Origin: Flavobacterium nackdongense
Lineage (GTDB): Bacteria; Bacteroidota; Bacteroidia; Flavobacteriales; Flavobacteriaceae
DNA: 64,000 bases
NCBI RefSeq assembly: GCF_004355225.1
Contig: NZ_CP037933.1
Location: forward strand, 1,426,001 to 1,490,000
Reading direction: 5' to 3'
Position numbers and translations under genes: made by a program. The notes beneath the pieces are model-generated. The model ran no database searches. It worked only from the letters and a program-made list of their open reading frames with translations, and was not told the origin of the DNA. Numbering within the stretch: the first letter of the stretch is position 1; the number at the start of each line of letters is the position of its first letter. Of this stretch, positions 27,761 to 37,042 are shown piece after piece.

Positions 27761-28073
27761 AGTTTTAATTTTAAAAAATTAATGTTTAGTTTTAAATTCT
27801 GTTCAAATTTATAAAGAAAAGATTAAACAAAAATATATTTTATGAAATAATTAACTCTCGTTGTACTGTATTTCAAAGGATTTTTAAAGATATTTTGGTT
27901 TTTACTATATTTATTGTTTATTTAATATACTAATTTGTTAAACAAAATTTATTTTAGAATACCTTACCGATCCTTAATTTATTTTGTAATTTTGCTTTGC
28001 CACTGAAATCGGGGGTTTAGCTATGATGTTCAAAATCAGTTGGGCGTAGAATGTGTATTGAAATGACCTAAAA
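27761..28073. other. Divergent intergenic region between fasciclin and MORN-like genes
   Basis: This AT-rich spacer has a leftward TAAATTTG (27811-27804) for the fasciclin gene and a rightward TAATTTTG (27987-27994), without a well-placed TTG, for the MORN-like gene. No open frame of interest was seen. Confidence 0.5.
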
Positions 28074-28781
28074 ATGAAGAAAAAACAATTTTTTGCAGTA
28101 CTTTTTTATTTAACGAGCATTTGTATCGTGGCGCAAACAGCTATGAATAAAGTGGACGAAAATGGAAGTAAAAACGGACCTTGGAAAGGATTTTATTCCG
28201 ATACCAAAAATTTAAAATACGAGGGAACTTTTGAGCATGGAAAAGAAGTAGGTGTTTTTACCTATTATGATAACACCAAAACAAAGACCATAGTTGCAAC
28301 CAGAACATTCAATCCCAAAGACAATTCAGCTTACACCATTTTTTATGATCCTCTCAAAAACAAAGTAAGCGAAGGCAAAGTGCTTACTAAAGTGTATGAA
28401 GGGGAATGGAAATACTACCACAAAGCCTCAAAATCGATAATGACGATTGAAAATTACAGCAAAGGCAAATTGGAAGGTATGCGTTCTGTTTTTTATCCCA
28501 GCGGAAAAATTGCCGAGGAGATGATGTACAAAAACAACCTAAAAAACGGTCTTTACAAACGATACACTGAATCTGGAATCATCATCGAAGAATCGAATTA
28601 TAAGAACAATCAATTTGACGGCCTTGCCATTTTCAGGGATCCAGATGACGGTACAATCGTGTCAAAGGGAAAGTTTACCGATGGTAAAAAAACAGGAATT
28701 TGGCAGTTTTTCCAACAGGGAAAATTAGTTAAAGAAGAGAATATGAATTATCCGCAGGGTAATTCAAAAACTAAGGACTAA
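28074..28781 (+). CDS. Secreted MORN-repeat-like (YwqK-type) protein
   Basis: The 235-residue product has a signal peptide (about residues 1-21, ending ICIVAQ). Repeats with the MORN-like pattern G-x-W/Y-x-G-x-(F/Y) follow: NGPWKGFYSD, KYEGTFEHGKEVGVF, VYEGEWKYY, KNGLYKRYTESG, KKTGIWQFFQQGKLV. Such repeats form beta-hairpin arrays. The family is often labelled YwqK-type antitoxin in databases, but a signal peptide argues for a periplasmic or outer-membrane role rather than toxin control. No neighbour suggests a partner. Confidence 0.8.
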   Translation: MKKKQFFAVLFYLTSICIVAQTAMNKVDENGSKNGPWKGFYSDTKNLKYEGTFEHGKEVGVFTYYDNTKTKTIVATRTFNPKDNSAYTIFYDPLKNKVSEGKVLTKVYEGEWKYYHKASKSIMTIENYSKGKLEGMRSVFYPSGKIAEEMMYKNNLKNGLYKRYTESGIIIEESNYKNNQFDGLAIFRDPDDGTIVSKGKFTDGKKTGIWQFFQQGKLVKEENMNYPQGNSKTKD

Positions 28782-28961
28782 TTGAGCTCAATTAGATACT
28801 AGCGGACTTCCATAATAAAAGCGATGTACCACTACTAATATTTTACGAATAATTCTGCTGTAAATCGCTGTAATTTATCATCTTGCAAATTTCAACTATT
28901 TCGATATAAACCCAACAAACTTATTCTGAAAATTGAGGGAATCGGCACCGTTCTTTTTTAC

Positions 28962-29918
28962 CTAAGTCGACAGAATTACTGCAAAATACACTGGAAATCC
29001 CAAGGTGATGTTGAACGGAAAGGTTACCGCGAGAGCCATTGGCAAATATAAACCCGGATTTGCCTTTGGTGCTGCAATTTTCATCGCGGCCGGCACCGCA
29101 ATATAGGAAGCACTAGCCGCCAGAATAGCAAATATAAAACGATCTCCTGTTTCCTGCGTTACAAATCCACTTAATACGGCCACCAGACAACCGTTGATTA
29201 AAGGAATAAGTAATGCAAACGCGATTGTGAACCATCCATTTTTGATGAAGGCTGATAATTTCCGACCGCTAGTCATACCCATATCAAGCAAAAAGAGCAC
29301 TAAGAACCCTTTGAATATATCCGTTGTAAAGGGCTTTATACCAGCTGCTTGGCTGTCGCTGGCAAGCATACCTATTATCAAACTTCCCATTATCAAAAGA
29401 ACGCTTCCGTTGGTGAACGAATGTTTTATAATACCTCCTATCCTTAACGCATTGTCTTTCTTATAAAAAGAAATCAAAATAACACCGATTATAATTGCTG
29501 GCGCTTCCATCAAAGCCATAATAGCGACCATATACCCATTAAACTCCAAATTTTGAACCTCTAAAAAAGAAATAGCAGTAACAAAAGTAACCGCACTTAC
29601 CGATCCGTAAGCAGCTGCAATTGCACCGGCATTATATGGGCCTAACTTTTTCTTCAGGATAAAAAAAGAATAAAACGGGATTATAATAGAGATCGCAATT
29701 CCAAACACCACTCCCCAAATAATATCTAATGTAAAGGAGCTGTGCGCCAATTCCTGCCCACCTTTGAATCCAATTGAAAATAATAAATAAAGTGAAATAA
29801 ATTTGGAGGTATTCTCCGGTATTTCTAAATCGCTTTTTACTTGAACTGCGATAATCCCTAATAGAAAAAATAATAATGCCGGACTTGTAAGATTATCCAT
29901 TAATAGATCTGTATTCAT
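28962..29918 (-). CDS. SbtA-type sodium-dependent bicarbonate permease
   Basis: The 318-residue membrane protein has about ten hydrophobic segments. The start LTSPALLFFLLGIIAVQVKSDLEIP and the segment FISLYLLFSIGFKGGQEL are characteristic of the SbtA/DUF897 family, as is PLINGCLVAVLSGF. Cyanobacterial SbtA is a high-affinity Na+/HCO3- symporter; for heterotroph homologues transport of bicarbonate is inferred. The gene starts 17 bases after the Sua5-type gene stops, on the same strand, so the two are one operon. A LysR gene is divergent at the head, recalling CmpR-type control of bicarbonate uptake. Confidence 0.85.
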   Translation of the reverse strand: MNTDLLMDNLTSPALLFFLLGIIAVQVKSDLEIPENTSKFISLYLLFSIGFKGGQELAHSSFTLDIIWGVVFGIAISIIIPFYSFFILKKKLGPYNAGAIAAAYGSVSAVTFVTAISFLEVQNLEFNGYMVAIMALMEAPAIIIGVILISFYKKDNALRIGGIIKHSFTNGSVLLIMGSLIIGMLASDSQAAGIKPFTTDIFKGFLVLFLLDMGMTSGRKLSAFIKNGWFTIAFALLIPLINGCLVAVLSGFVTQETGDRFIFAILAASASYIAVPAAMKIAAPKANPGLYLPMALAVTFPFNITLGFPVYFAVILST

Positions 29919-29935
29919 AACTTATTTTTTTTAAT

Positions 29936-30910
29936 TTATAATGTAATATTCATTTCAAAGTTTTCTTCTTGCGCTCGATGTAATCTATCATTTATTGTTA
30001 TTCCCAGTCCTTTATCAGGAAATTTTTCAGCATAAATAACATCCAAGTTCATCTGATCCAATCGATGCATTGCAGCATATAAATTACTCGCTGCTTCTAC
30101 CAAATTTTTGGTATCAGATAATTCAATATACCGGCTAGAAGGTAAAGAAAAATTCTCATTTTTGAAAAATAAGAAACCAACGTTCCGATTCACATTTTCT
30201 AAAACCACTTCGGCGATTTGCTCCGAAACCACAAACTTGGTTCTAGGAGAATAGTGCTTATTGATCATTCCCGGAGCCTCAGGATTGGCGGAAGCTGTAT
30301 TTATGACCGTTAGTTTTCCAATACAACTTTCAATTTCCTCATTCGATATAGCCCCTACTCGATACAAAATGGGTTTGTTACCGTCAAAACCCACAATTGT
30401 CGATTCAATTCCTCGCTCGCAACTGCCACCCTCAAGTATGTAGGGAATTTTATCGCCTAATTGAGATCTGACGTGCTCCGAGGTCGTCGGACTGATATAA
30501 CCAAACGGATTGGCACTGGGAGCGGCGAGGGGAAAATCCAGCTGTTTTAGCAAGGCTAGGGCAACAGGATGTGATGGCATTCGTACGCCAAGGGTGTTCT
30601 TTCCGCTTGTGACCATAGTAGACACATTTGATTTTTTTTCTAAAACTAATGTCAGTGGTCCTGGCCAAAATGTATGGGCGAGTTGGTAAGCAATAGGAGG
30701 AATATTTGTGGCAACGACATCTAAATATTCAATGGATTTTATATGTACAATCAAAGGATTGAATAAAGGTCTATTTTTAATTTGAAAAATTTGAGCGACG
30801 GCTTCATCATTAAAGGCATTGGCTGCCAACCCGTATACGGTTTCGGTTGGAATAGCAACTACCTCACCGTCTTGGAGTAATGTGGCTGCTTTTGAAATTG
30901 TCTTAATCAT
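29936..30910 (-). CDS. Threonylcarbamoyl-AMP synthase, Sua5 type
   Basis: The enzyme makes L-threonylcarbamoyladenylate from threonine, bicarbonate and ATP, the first step of t6A37 formation in tRNAs reading ANN codons. The YrdC domain (about residues 1-200) shows AIPTETVYGLAANA, the KNRP motif and APSANPFG. The C-terminal Sua5 domain (about 225-324) makes this the two-domain form (324 residues). The gene lies between a small unknown gene upstream (36-base gap) and the SbtA-type bicarbonate permease downstream (17-base gap). Coupling to a transporter for its own substrate is noteworthy. Confidence 0.95.
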   Translation of the reverse strand: MIKTISKAATLLQDGEVVAIPTETVYGLAANAFNDEAVAQIFQIKNRPLFNPLIVHIKSIEYLDVVATNIPPIAYQLAHTFWPGPLTLVLEKKSNVSTMVTSGKNTLGVRMPSHPVALALLKQLDFPLAAPSANPFGYISPTTSEHVRSQLGDKIPYILEGGSCERGIESTIVGFDGNKPILYRVGAISNEEIESCIGKLTVINTASANPEAPGMINKHYSPRTKFVVSEQIAEVVLENVNRNVGFLFFKNENFSLPSSRYIELSDTKNLVEAASNLYAAMHRLDQMNLDVIYAEKFPDKGLGITINDRLHRAQEENFEMNITL

Positions 30911-30946
30911 TTATTGGGCTAAAAATTAGTTTATTACAGTCAATTG

Positions 30947-31228
30947 TTAATCTTCAAAGGTAATTTGAACTAAACTTTGAATTTTTAATTGTTTTCCATT
31001 TGTGCCAGCAATCTTAATTAACTCTTTAATTCCCTCGATAGAATCTCGCAACGATTGCACCCGATTTTCAGAGAGGGAAAGATCACTGCCATGTCGAATA
31101 TGATTACTAAAAGACTCTAGTTGATGGTAATTAATTTTACTGTTAAATAAAGATATCAGCACCTGCAAAGCCTCATTTGGATAAAATTGACCATCAATTA
31201 ATTTAAACTCGTGTGTAGATTGCGCGTT
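30947..31228 (-). CDS. Small protein of unknown function heading the Sua5-SbtA operon
   Basis: I chose the ATG at 31228 (MNAQSTHEFKLIDGQFYP), which leaves 93 residues; the frame opens ten codons earlier. The sequence reads as one short strand (FKLIDGQFY), several helices (EALQVLISLFNSKINYHQLE; RVQSLRDSIEGIKELIKIA) and a final strand (QLKIQSLVQITFED). It does not look like the PII-like SbtB that binds cyanobacterial SbtA. It is the first gene of the leftward operon with Sua5 and SbtA, and is divergent from the LysR gene with 93 bases between the start codons. TATATTTG (reverse, 31263-31256) is a possible -7 element. Confidence 0.7.
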   Translation of the reverse strand, partial: NAQSTHEFKLIDGQFYPNEALQVLISLFNSKINYHQLESFSNHIRHGSDLSLSENRVQSLRDSIEGIKELIKIAGTNGKQLKIQSLVQITFED

Positions 31229-31280
31229 CATTTTTTTGTTATTTTTATGTTTTTGCAAATATATTTCGGATTTTTGATAA

Positions 31281-31292
31281 ATAAATATTTAT
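31281..31292. promoter_or_regulatory. Candidate LysR operator palindrome
   Basis: A perfect 12-bp palindrome, ATAAATATTTAT, lies in the divergent gap and overlaps a rightward TATATTTG (31290-31297). LysR proteins usually bind interrupted dyads near their own promoter, so this fits autoregulation. In such AT-rich DNA it could be chance. Confidence 0.35.
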
Positions 31293-31321
31293 ATTTGCTA
31301 TGTTAAACATTAACTATTTTT

Positions 31322-32245
31322 ATGAACTACACCCTTCATCAATTGCTAATATTCCTCAAAGTTACTGAAACAAAAAGCATTACAAAGGCGGCTGAGGAAT
31401 TACATCTGACCCAACCTGCCGTTTCTATCCAATTAAAAAATTTGCAAAATCAATTCGATATTCCTCTAACTGAAGTTGTTGGTAGGCAATTGTTCGTTAC
31501 CGACTTTGGTCTCGAAATTGCAGAAACGGCCCAAAAAATAATCAACGAGGTCCAAGCCATCAATTACAAAACAATGTCATTTAAGGGAATTCTTTCAGGA
31601 AAATTAAGATTTTCTGTGGTTTCGACGGGAAAATATGTGATGCCTTATTTTCTAACTGATTTTTTGAAAATGAACTCCGGCATCGATTTAAGTATGGATG
31701 TTACCAACAAAGCAAAGGTAATCGCGAGTATAGAAAATAATGAAGTTGATTTTGCTCTGGTTTCTGTATTACCCAAAAACGTAAATTTGAATTCAGAAGT
31801 TTTGCTCGAAAACAAATTGCATTTGATTGGAAATAAAGAGGCAATTCAATCTACCACTCCGTTCGAGAAATCCATTTTTGCTGAGATACCACTCATTTAC
31901 AGAGAAGAAGGATCGGCAACACGACTGATCATGGAACAATTTTTCGACCGCAACGAAATCAAGGCACCGATGAAAATGGAACTGACCTCAAACGAAGCTG
32001 TGAAACAGGCCGTCATTGCTGGGTTAGGATACTCCATCATGCCCCTAATTGGATCTAACAATGAATTAATCAATGACGAACTTCGCATTATACCGGTATC
32101 TGGTTTTCCGATTACATCCGAGTGGCGAATAGTTTGGTTAGAAAACAAAGTACTAAGCCCTGTAGCTCAAGCCTATCTCAACTATCTAAAAAATGAAAAG
32201 GAACAAATAGCAAAAAAATATTTTTCCTGGACCGAAGAATTTTAA
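31322..32245 (+). CDS. LysR-family transcriptional regulator
   Basis: The 307-residue protein has the N-terminal winged helix (LLIFLKVTETKSITKAAEEL then LTQPAVSIQLKNLQNQF) and the periplasmic-binding-like effector domain (about residues 90-300). LysR proteins usually control a divergent neighbour and respond to a small metabolite. Here the divergent unit is the small protein-Sua5-SbtA operon. In cyanobacteria the LysR protein CmpR controls bicarbonate transport genes, so an inorganic-carbon signal is a reasonable guess. Its stop lies 9 bases from the stop of the convergent hybrid kinase. Confidence 0.93.
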   Translation: MNYTLHQLLIFLKVTETKSITKAAEELHLTQPAVSIQLKNLQNQFDIPLTEVVGRQLFVTDFGLEIAETAQKIINEVQAINYKTMSFKGILSGKLRFSVVSTGKYVMPYFLTDFLKMNSGIDLSMDVTNKAKVIASIENNEVDFALVSVLPKNVNLNSEVLLENKLHLIGNKEAIQSTTPFEKSIFAEIPLIYREEGSATRLIMEQFFDRNEIKAPMKMELTSNEAVKQAVIAGLGYSIMPLIGSNNELINDELRIIPVSGFPITSEWRIVWLENKVLSPVAQAYLNYLKNEKEQIAKKYFSWTEEF

Positions 32246-32254
32246 TTTTTTATT

Positions 32255-34360
32255 TTATTGATGGTGAAAAATAGAATCTACCAAATCGAATATTTTTTCT
32301 TTGTCTAAAGGTTTAGATACATAAGCGGTGAAACCTGCTTGTATAATTTTTTCAAAATCATCTGCCGAAGCGTAGGCAGTTTGGGCAATAACTGGAAGGT
32401 TTGGATGTAAAGCGTGGATCATCTTGAAAGCCTCAAAACCATTTAAAACCGGCATTTTTATATCCATAAATACCAAATGAATTTCAGAGTTCAAGCGACA
32501 TAGCTCAACAGCCTCTTCTCCATTTGTTGCCCTCAAAACCGTGTATTTTTTTAATTCCAAAATTCTCTTGAGGAGCAAGAAATTAATATTATCATCTTCG
32601 GCGACTAAAATGGTTTCACCTTTCGATTTTTCGAATACTTTTGGATCGGCAAACTGATTTCGCTCAGGAGTAGAATAATCGTACTGCAACGGAATTGTAA
32701 AGGTAAATACGGACCCCACTTTTAGCTCAGAATGCACACTGATTGTGCCCCCAAGCATTTCTACATAAGCCTTAGAAATAGCTAGGCCAAGTCCTAAACC
32801 ACTCAATTCGACTGAAAATTCATCTTCAATCCTCCTGAATCGATCAAAAATTACTTTTAAATTTTCTTTGTCGATACCTAAGCCCGTGTCTTTTACTGAA
32901 AACACAATGGTATTATTCAACTCATTGAGCTGGTAGCCAAAAGTCACACTACCTTTGTCAGTATATTTTATGGCATTTGAAATCAAATTGACGATGATTT
33001 GTTTGAGTTTGATCGCATCCGTTAAAACATTTTTACCGATACCATCCTTATTTTCAACAAAATGCAAGTCGACATCTTTACCTTCTGGAATAGTGACTTT
33101 TATGGTTTCATATAATTCTTTGATGCACGACTCTAAATCTATTGAAACAATATTCGGCGTTATTTGTTTCGAATCAATTTTCGACATTTCTATTAAATCC
33201 TCGATGATCGAAACCAAGTTAATTCCACAGTTTTGAATTATAGTGAGGTATTCATTTCGCACTTCCTCACTCAAATTTGGGTCATTCAACAAATCGCTAA
33301 AACCAACAATGGCATTCATTGGAGTACGTATTTCGTGTGATAAATTGGCCAAGAAGGAGGATTTTAATCTATCACTTTCCTCTGCTTTTTCCTTTGAAAT
33401 TTCCAATTGTTTCCTTTGATAATTATTCTCTTCAAATAGGTTACCAATATAACTAAACTCGCCGGGTTCACTTTTTAAAGAAGAAATGGAAGATTCATTT
33501 CCCGTTTCCAAAAAATCAGTAATAAACTTCAAGGGCTTATAAATCCATTTTCTCGCAAAATATAAATACACCACTATATTTATTAAGGACACGAGCATCA
33601 GTATCAACAGAATTTCCTTGGTATTCTTGAAATGCAGATTAAAAGGTCTTGTAAATTCTAAAAAGACCAATCCAGAATTTTTATAATCTTTTAGCTTGAC
33701 ATCCGCTTCCAAAACATCTTCATCAACTGTAGCAATCGCATTTACAGGGTGCAAATTAACCTCGGAACTACTAAAATCGCTCAAAATTTTACAGTAATTT
33801 TTATCTACAAGTTTTGCCATAAAAAAATAGCCTGAGGGCTTCGACTTGATTTTCTTTGGGTCGTCTGATGGATGAATGGTCGCGCCGAAAACCTCAACAA
33901 CGCCTTCAGGAATTTGTACATAAAATTGCATCAACTTCGATTGATACAATTTTTTCATCGCCTCCGCAGGAATAAATTGACTGGACTTAATTTTAGAATT
34001 CGAGGTTTTTATGATAAACTGTCCCTCAATATCATAAATACCAAGATAGTCGACGCCATAGGTCTCGAATTGACTGGAAATATAAGTTTCATACCAGTTC
34101 TTGTCTTTGGTTTTTGTAAATTTTTCTAACTCATCCCAAAAAGTGATATCGATTATAGTTGAAATGGGCGTTTTGGAATTAAGCTGAATGATAGAGGATA
34201 CTTCTTTATAATATTGTTTTTGAGTAGTTTTGTATAAATTATTTTCTTGTTTTGCAGTATATAAATAAAGAGCAACATATAACAAGAAGAATAAAACACT
34301 AGTACTTATAATTAAAACAAGTAGTTTGAAATAGGTATTTAGGTCTCGAAAATTTTTCAT
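32255..34360 (-). CDS. CHASE4 hybrid sensor kinase with C-terminal receiver
   Basis: The 701-residue protein has transmembrane segments at about 12-34 and 248-269. A CHASE4-like extracytoplasmic sensor lies between them (DITFWDELEKF; GVDYLGIYDIEGQFI). Then come HisKA with phosphoacceptor H342 (LANLSHEIRTPMNA), HATPase (about 445-555; LISNAIKY, DTGLGID, GLGLAISKAY) and a receiver (about 580-700) with phospho-Asp D633 (LVFMDIKMP) and the conserved Lys in VSKPLD. CHASE4 ligands are mostly unknown. No output regulator is adjacent. The stop is 9 bases from the convergent LysR stop, without a clear terminator between. Confidence 0.93.
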   Translation of the reverse strand: MKNFRDLNTYFKLLVLIISTSVLFFLLYVALYLYTAKQENNLYKTTQKQYYKEVSSIIQLNSKTPISTIIDITFWDELEKFTKTKDKNWYETYISSQFETYGVDYLGIYDIEGQFIIKTSNSKIKSSQFIPAEAMKKLYQSKLMQFYVQIPEGVVEVFGATIHPSDDPKKIKSKPSGYFFMAKLVDKNYCKILSDFSSSEVNLHPVNAIATVDEDVLEADVKLKDYKNSGLVFLEFTRPFNLHFKNTKEILLILMLVSLINIVVYLYFARKWIYKPLKFITDFLETGNESSISSLKSEPGEFSYIGNLFEENNYQRKQLEISKEKAEESDRLKSSFLANLSHEIRTPMNAIVGFSDLLNDPNLSEEVRNEYLTIIQNCGINLVSIIEDLIEMSKIDSKQITPNIVSIDLESCIKELYETIKVTIPEGKDVDLHFVENKDGIGKNVLTDAIKLKQIIVNLISNAIKYTDKGSVTFGYQLNELNNTIVFSVKDTGLGIDKENLKVIFDRFRRIEDEFSVELSGLGLGLAISKAYVEMLGGTISVHSELKVGSVFTFTIPLQYDYSTPERNQFADPKVFEKSKGETILVAEDDNINFLLLKRILELKKYTVLRATNGEEAVELCRLNSEIHLVFMDIKMPVLNGFEAFKMIHALHPNLPVIAQTAYASADDFEKIIQAGFTAYVSKPLDKEKIFDLVDSIFHHQ

Positions 34361-34551
34361 AGAATCAGGGCAAATTCAATTCTGCAGCTATTGGTCATAA
34401 AGATAAATAAAATAAATCTTTAGCCAATTATAAATATAGCAAATATATCCTTTTGGACTAGAATTCAAAAGATAAGCGGAATTATTGATAGCCTTTTTTA
34501 ATTTTTTAAGACTTTCGTAAATCTATACTGTTCGCAACTACCATCATCTTT

Positions 34552-35229
34552 ATGACAAAAATTGGAATTACCTTATCTGAATCGAATTATCCAAATTACC
34601 CTTTATGGATTAAAGGAAATGATGCATCTATTGCTATCATTGAACTTTCTTATGAATCGCAAAATTTACAGGAGGTCGCTCAATGTGACGCTATAGTTTT
34701 TTCGGGTGGTATCGATATGGATCCCGGCGAGCAGATCGAATATCCAAATGCGCCAAAAGAGTTCAATCTCATTCGAGATCAATTTGAAATGGCCGTTTTG
34801 AAAAAAGCATTAGAGGAAAGAAAACCCATTCTTGGCATTTGTAGAGGCTTGCAATTGATCAATGTTTTTCTGGAAGGAACTTTGCATCTAGACAATGGCG
34901 AAGCCAAAAATAAAATACATAAAAAAGAATCTGAGGATAAAACACATCCCATTAAAGTTGAAAAAGATTCGATATTTTACTCGATGGTGCAACAAGAGTT
35001 TGGGATAGTTAACAGCGCACATCATCAATCTATTGATCGTTTAGGTTCAGGCTTGAAAGCTGTCGCAGAAACAGAAGATGGTGTTATCGAAGCCATAGAA
35101 TCTTCAAATCCCGAAAAACAATTTTTAATTGCTGTGCAATGGCATCCCGAAAGAATGAGCGATTCTGAAAGTCCCTTTTGCAAAAACATTCTAAAAGCAT
35201 TCCTTGAAAAAACCAAACAGTCAGGTTAA
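34552..35229 (+). CDS. Class I glutamine amidotransferase-like peptidase C26
   Basis: The 225-residue protein has the triad of the gamma-glutamyl-gamma-aminobutyrate hydrolase family: nucleophile C97 (LGICRGLQLIN), H198 and E200 (QWHPERM). PuuD-type members hydrolyse gamma-glutamyl-GABA in putrescine breakdown; others act on gamma-glutamyl amides or peptides. No polyamine genes are nearby, so the substrate is open. It is cytosolic (no signal peptide). Its TAA overlaps the stop of the convergent L,D-transpeptidase within TTAA at 35226-35229. Confidence 0.9.
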   Translation: MTKIGITLSESNYPNYPLWIKGNDASIAIIELSYESQNLQEVAQCDAIVFSGGIDMDPGEQIEYPNAPKEFNLIRDQFEMAVLKKALEERKPILGICRGLQLINVFLEGTLHLDNGEAKNKIHKKESEDKTHPIKVEKDSIFYSMVQQEFGIVNSAHHQSIDRLGSGLKAVAETEDGVIEAIESSNPEKQFLIAVQWHPERMSDSESPFCKNILKAFLEKTKQSG

Positions 35230-36824
35230 TTGTCACTAAAAATCAGTTTTGCCAATCGATCATCTCGTTGGTAAACATCGTCAAAAAAGTTAATCTGACC
35301 ATTTTCATCAACCCAAGCGGTAAAATAACCGATATAGACCGGAATTTTCTTTTTTAAAACATAGGTATTTTCTTTGCCTGCATTCATCGCAGCATCAATT
35401 TTGGCCGGCGTCCAATTTTTATCTTCTTTCAGAATATTTATAGCTAAATCTCTCGGTTTTCCAACCCTCACACAACCGTGGCTATAGGCTCTAGTCTCAT
35501 TTTCAAACAAACTTTTCGAAGGAGTATCATGCAAATAAATGTTATTTGAATTTGGAAAAATAAATTTTACCAATCCCAACGAATTTCTTTTCCCCGGTTT
35601 TTGTCGCACATTGCCATTGTTCCACTCCATATTGTGTTGTGCCAAATAATTGGGGTTTTTGGCCATTCCTGGTTTCACCTCTTTTTTGATAATACTTGTA
35701 GGAATGTACCAATAGGGACTAAAAACGATATAACTCATTTTGCCACTAAAAATAACCGTTTTATTCATTGTTTTTCCCACTACTACTGCCGAGGCCAGAG
35801 CCAGTTTTCCATCTCTAAAAAAAGAGAGCGTATAGGATGGAATATTCACCAAAATATACTCGTATGAATTGGCTATTTCTGGAGACATCCAGCGGCATCG
35901 TTCCATATTAACCAAAATCTGTTTCAACCTATCAGCAATAGGTTTGTTCATTTCATTAATGTGTTTTGGCAAGATTAGATTGTCTGATTTAAAGCCATTC
36001 CTCAGCTGGTATCGTGCTACCCCGGCAACCAATTCTGGGTCATAAACATTGCTTTTCGAATTCGTTTTCAAATCGCCTGTAATAAATAGTCGCTCTCTAA
36101 TTTGACCTATCGCTTTGGTGCTATCACCTGGTTTAAACGACTTAAAATCAGGAGCCACATCGATGGGATTCCATCCTCCCGCTTTTTCTATTTTTTTATA
36201 TTTTTCTAAAAAACTTCGAAGTTTATAATACTGACTGATTTGTACTTTTTCAGTTTCCAATGTCGTTTTAGACGGCGACATCAATGAGTCTAACAAATTC
36301 ACGTATGAAATTTGCTTCCTCGGCAAAAGCCATCCGATTTCCGTAGTCACTTTCGAATTTAATCCATTATACACTTTATCGGCATAAAAAAAATAAAGAT
36401 TACTGATCATCAATTCCGCATTTTCTTGGCTCAAATTATTTTCAACATCATCATGAAAAATCCCTTCTAAACTTTTGTGATATGGAAAAACCACTTTCAA
36501 TCCTTCTTTTTCGATATCTAAATATTTGGCATACAATGAATTTCCGAATTCAATAATTCCCTGATCATCATACCAAACCTGATTGAAATTATGTTTTCGA
36601 TACAAAGCCATAGTCTCCGCTTGGTACTTTTTCAAATCTGGATAGCTTTTATAAAAAGATACAATGGCTGCACTATCAATAGGTATAAAACTGTTATAAA
36701 CTGGAGTTACAGCAATATTATTCGCAACAATTTCTCTAGTATCTTCTGTTTTCTTGTTACACGAAATATTGGCAAAGGTGAATCCGAAAGTTATTACTAC
36801 CAATAACACAACACATTTTTTCAT
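35226..36824 (-). CDS. L,D-transpeptidase lipoprotein (YcbB-like)
   Basis: The enzyme forms 3-3 peptidoglycan cross-links or tethers proteins to the wall. The 532-residue product has a lipoprotein signal with lipobox ANISC (C22). A helical scaffold domain follows, then a peptidoglycan-binding-like stretch (GDSTKAIGQIRERLFITGDL, about 232-251), and the YkuD domain (about 310-475) with the catalytic motif AYSHGCVRVGKP (C451) and upstream His in YLHDTPSKSLF. Size and order match YcbB/LdtD rather than the small Ldt enzymes. It converges on the C26 peptidase with a 4-base overlap of the stop codons. Confidence 0.93.
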   Translation of the reverse strand: MKKCVVLLVVITFGFTFANISCNKKTEDTREIVANNIAVTPVYNSFIPIDSAAIVSFYKSYPDLKKYQAETMALYRKHNFNQVWYDDQGIIEFGNSLYAKYLDIEKEGLKVVFPYHKSLEGIFHDDVENNLSQENAELMISNLYFFYADKVYNGLNSKVTTEIGWLLPRKQISYVNLLDSLMSPSKTTLETEKVQISQYYKLRSFLEKYKKIEKAGGWNPIDVAPDFKSFKPGDSTKAIGQIRERLFITGDLKTNSKSNVYDPELVAGVARYQLRNGFKSDNLILPKHINEMNKPIADRLKQILVNMERCRWMSPEIANSYEYILVNIPSYTLSFFRDGKLALASAVVVGKTMNKTVIFSGKMSYIVFSPYWYIPTSIIKKEVKPGMAKNPNYLAQHNMEWNNGNVRQKPGKRNSLGLVKFIFPNSNNIYLHDTPSKSLFENETRAYSHGCVRVGKPRDLAINILKEDKNWTPAKIDAAMNAGKENTYVLKKKIPVYIGYFTAWVDENGQINFFDDVYQRDDRLAKLIFSDN

Positions 36825-37042
36825 AACCTAACTATTTATAATTTCTCAAAAATAAAGATAATATCGAACCGTTCGTATTTTCATCGAATAAATCGATCGT
36901 ATTAACACAAAAATTCGAAAAAGCAGGCTAATCATTAAAGCCAACTCTAAAAAGCAAACCTTTTTATAATGAAGACCTTAGAAATTACTTCCTCACCAAC
37001 TTATTCTTCTTTTTAAACTATCTTTGCATCGAAATATAAAAA

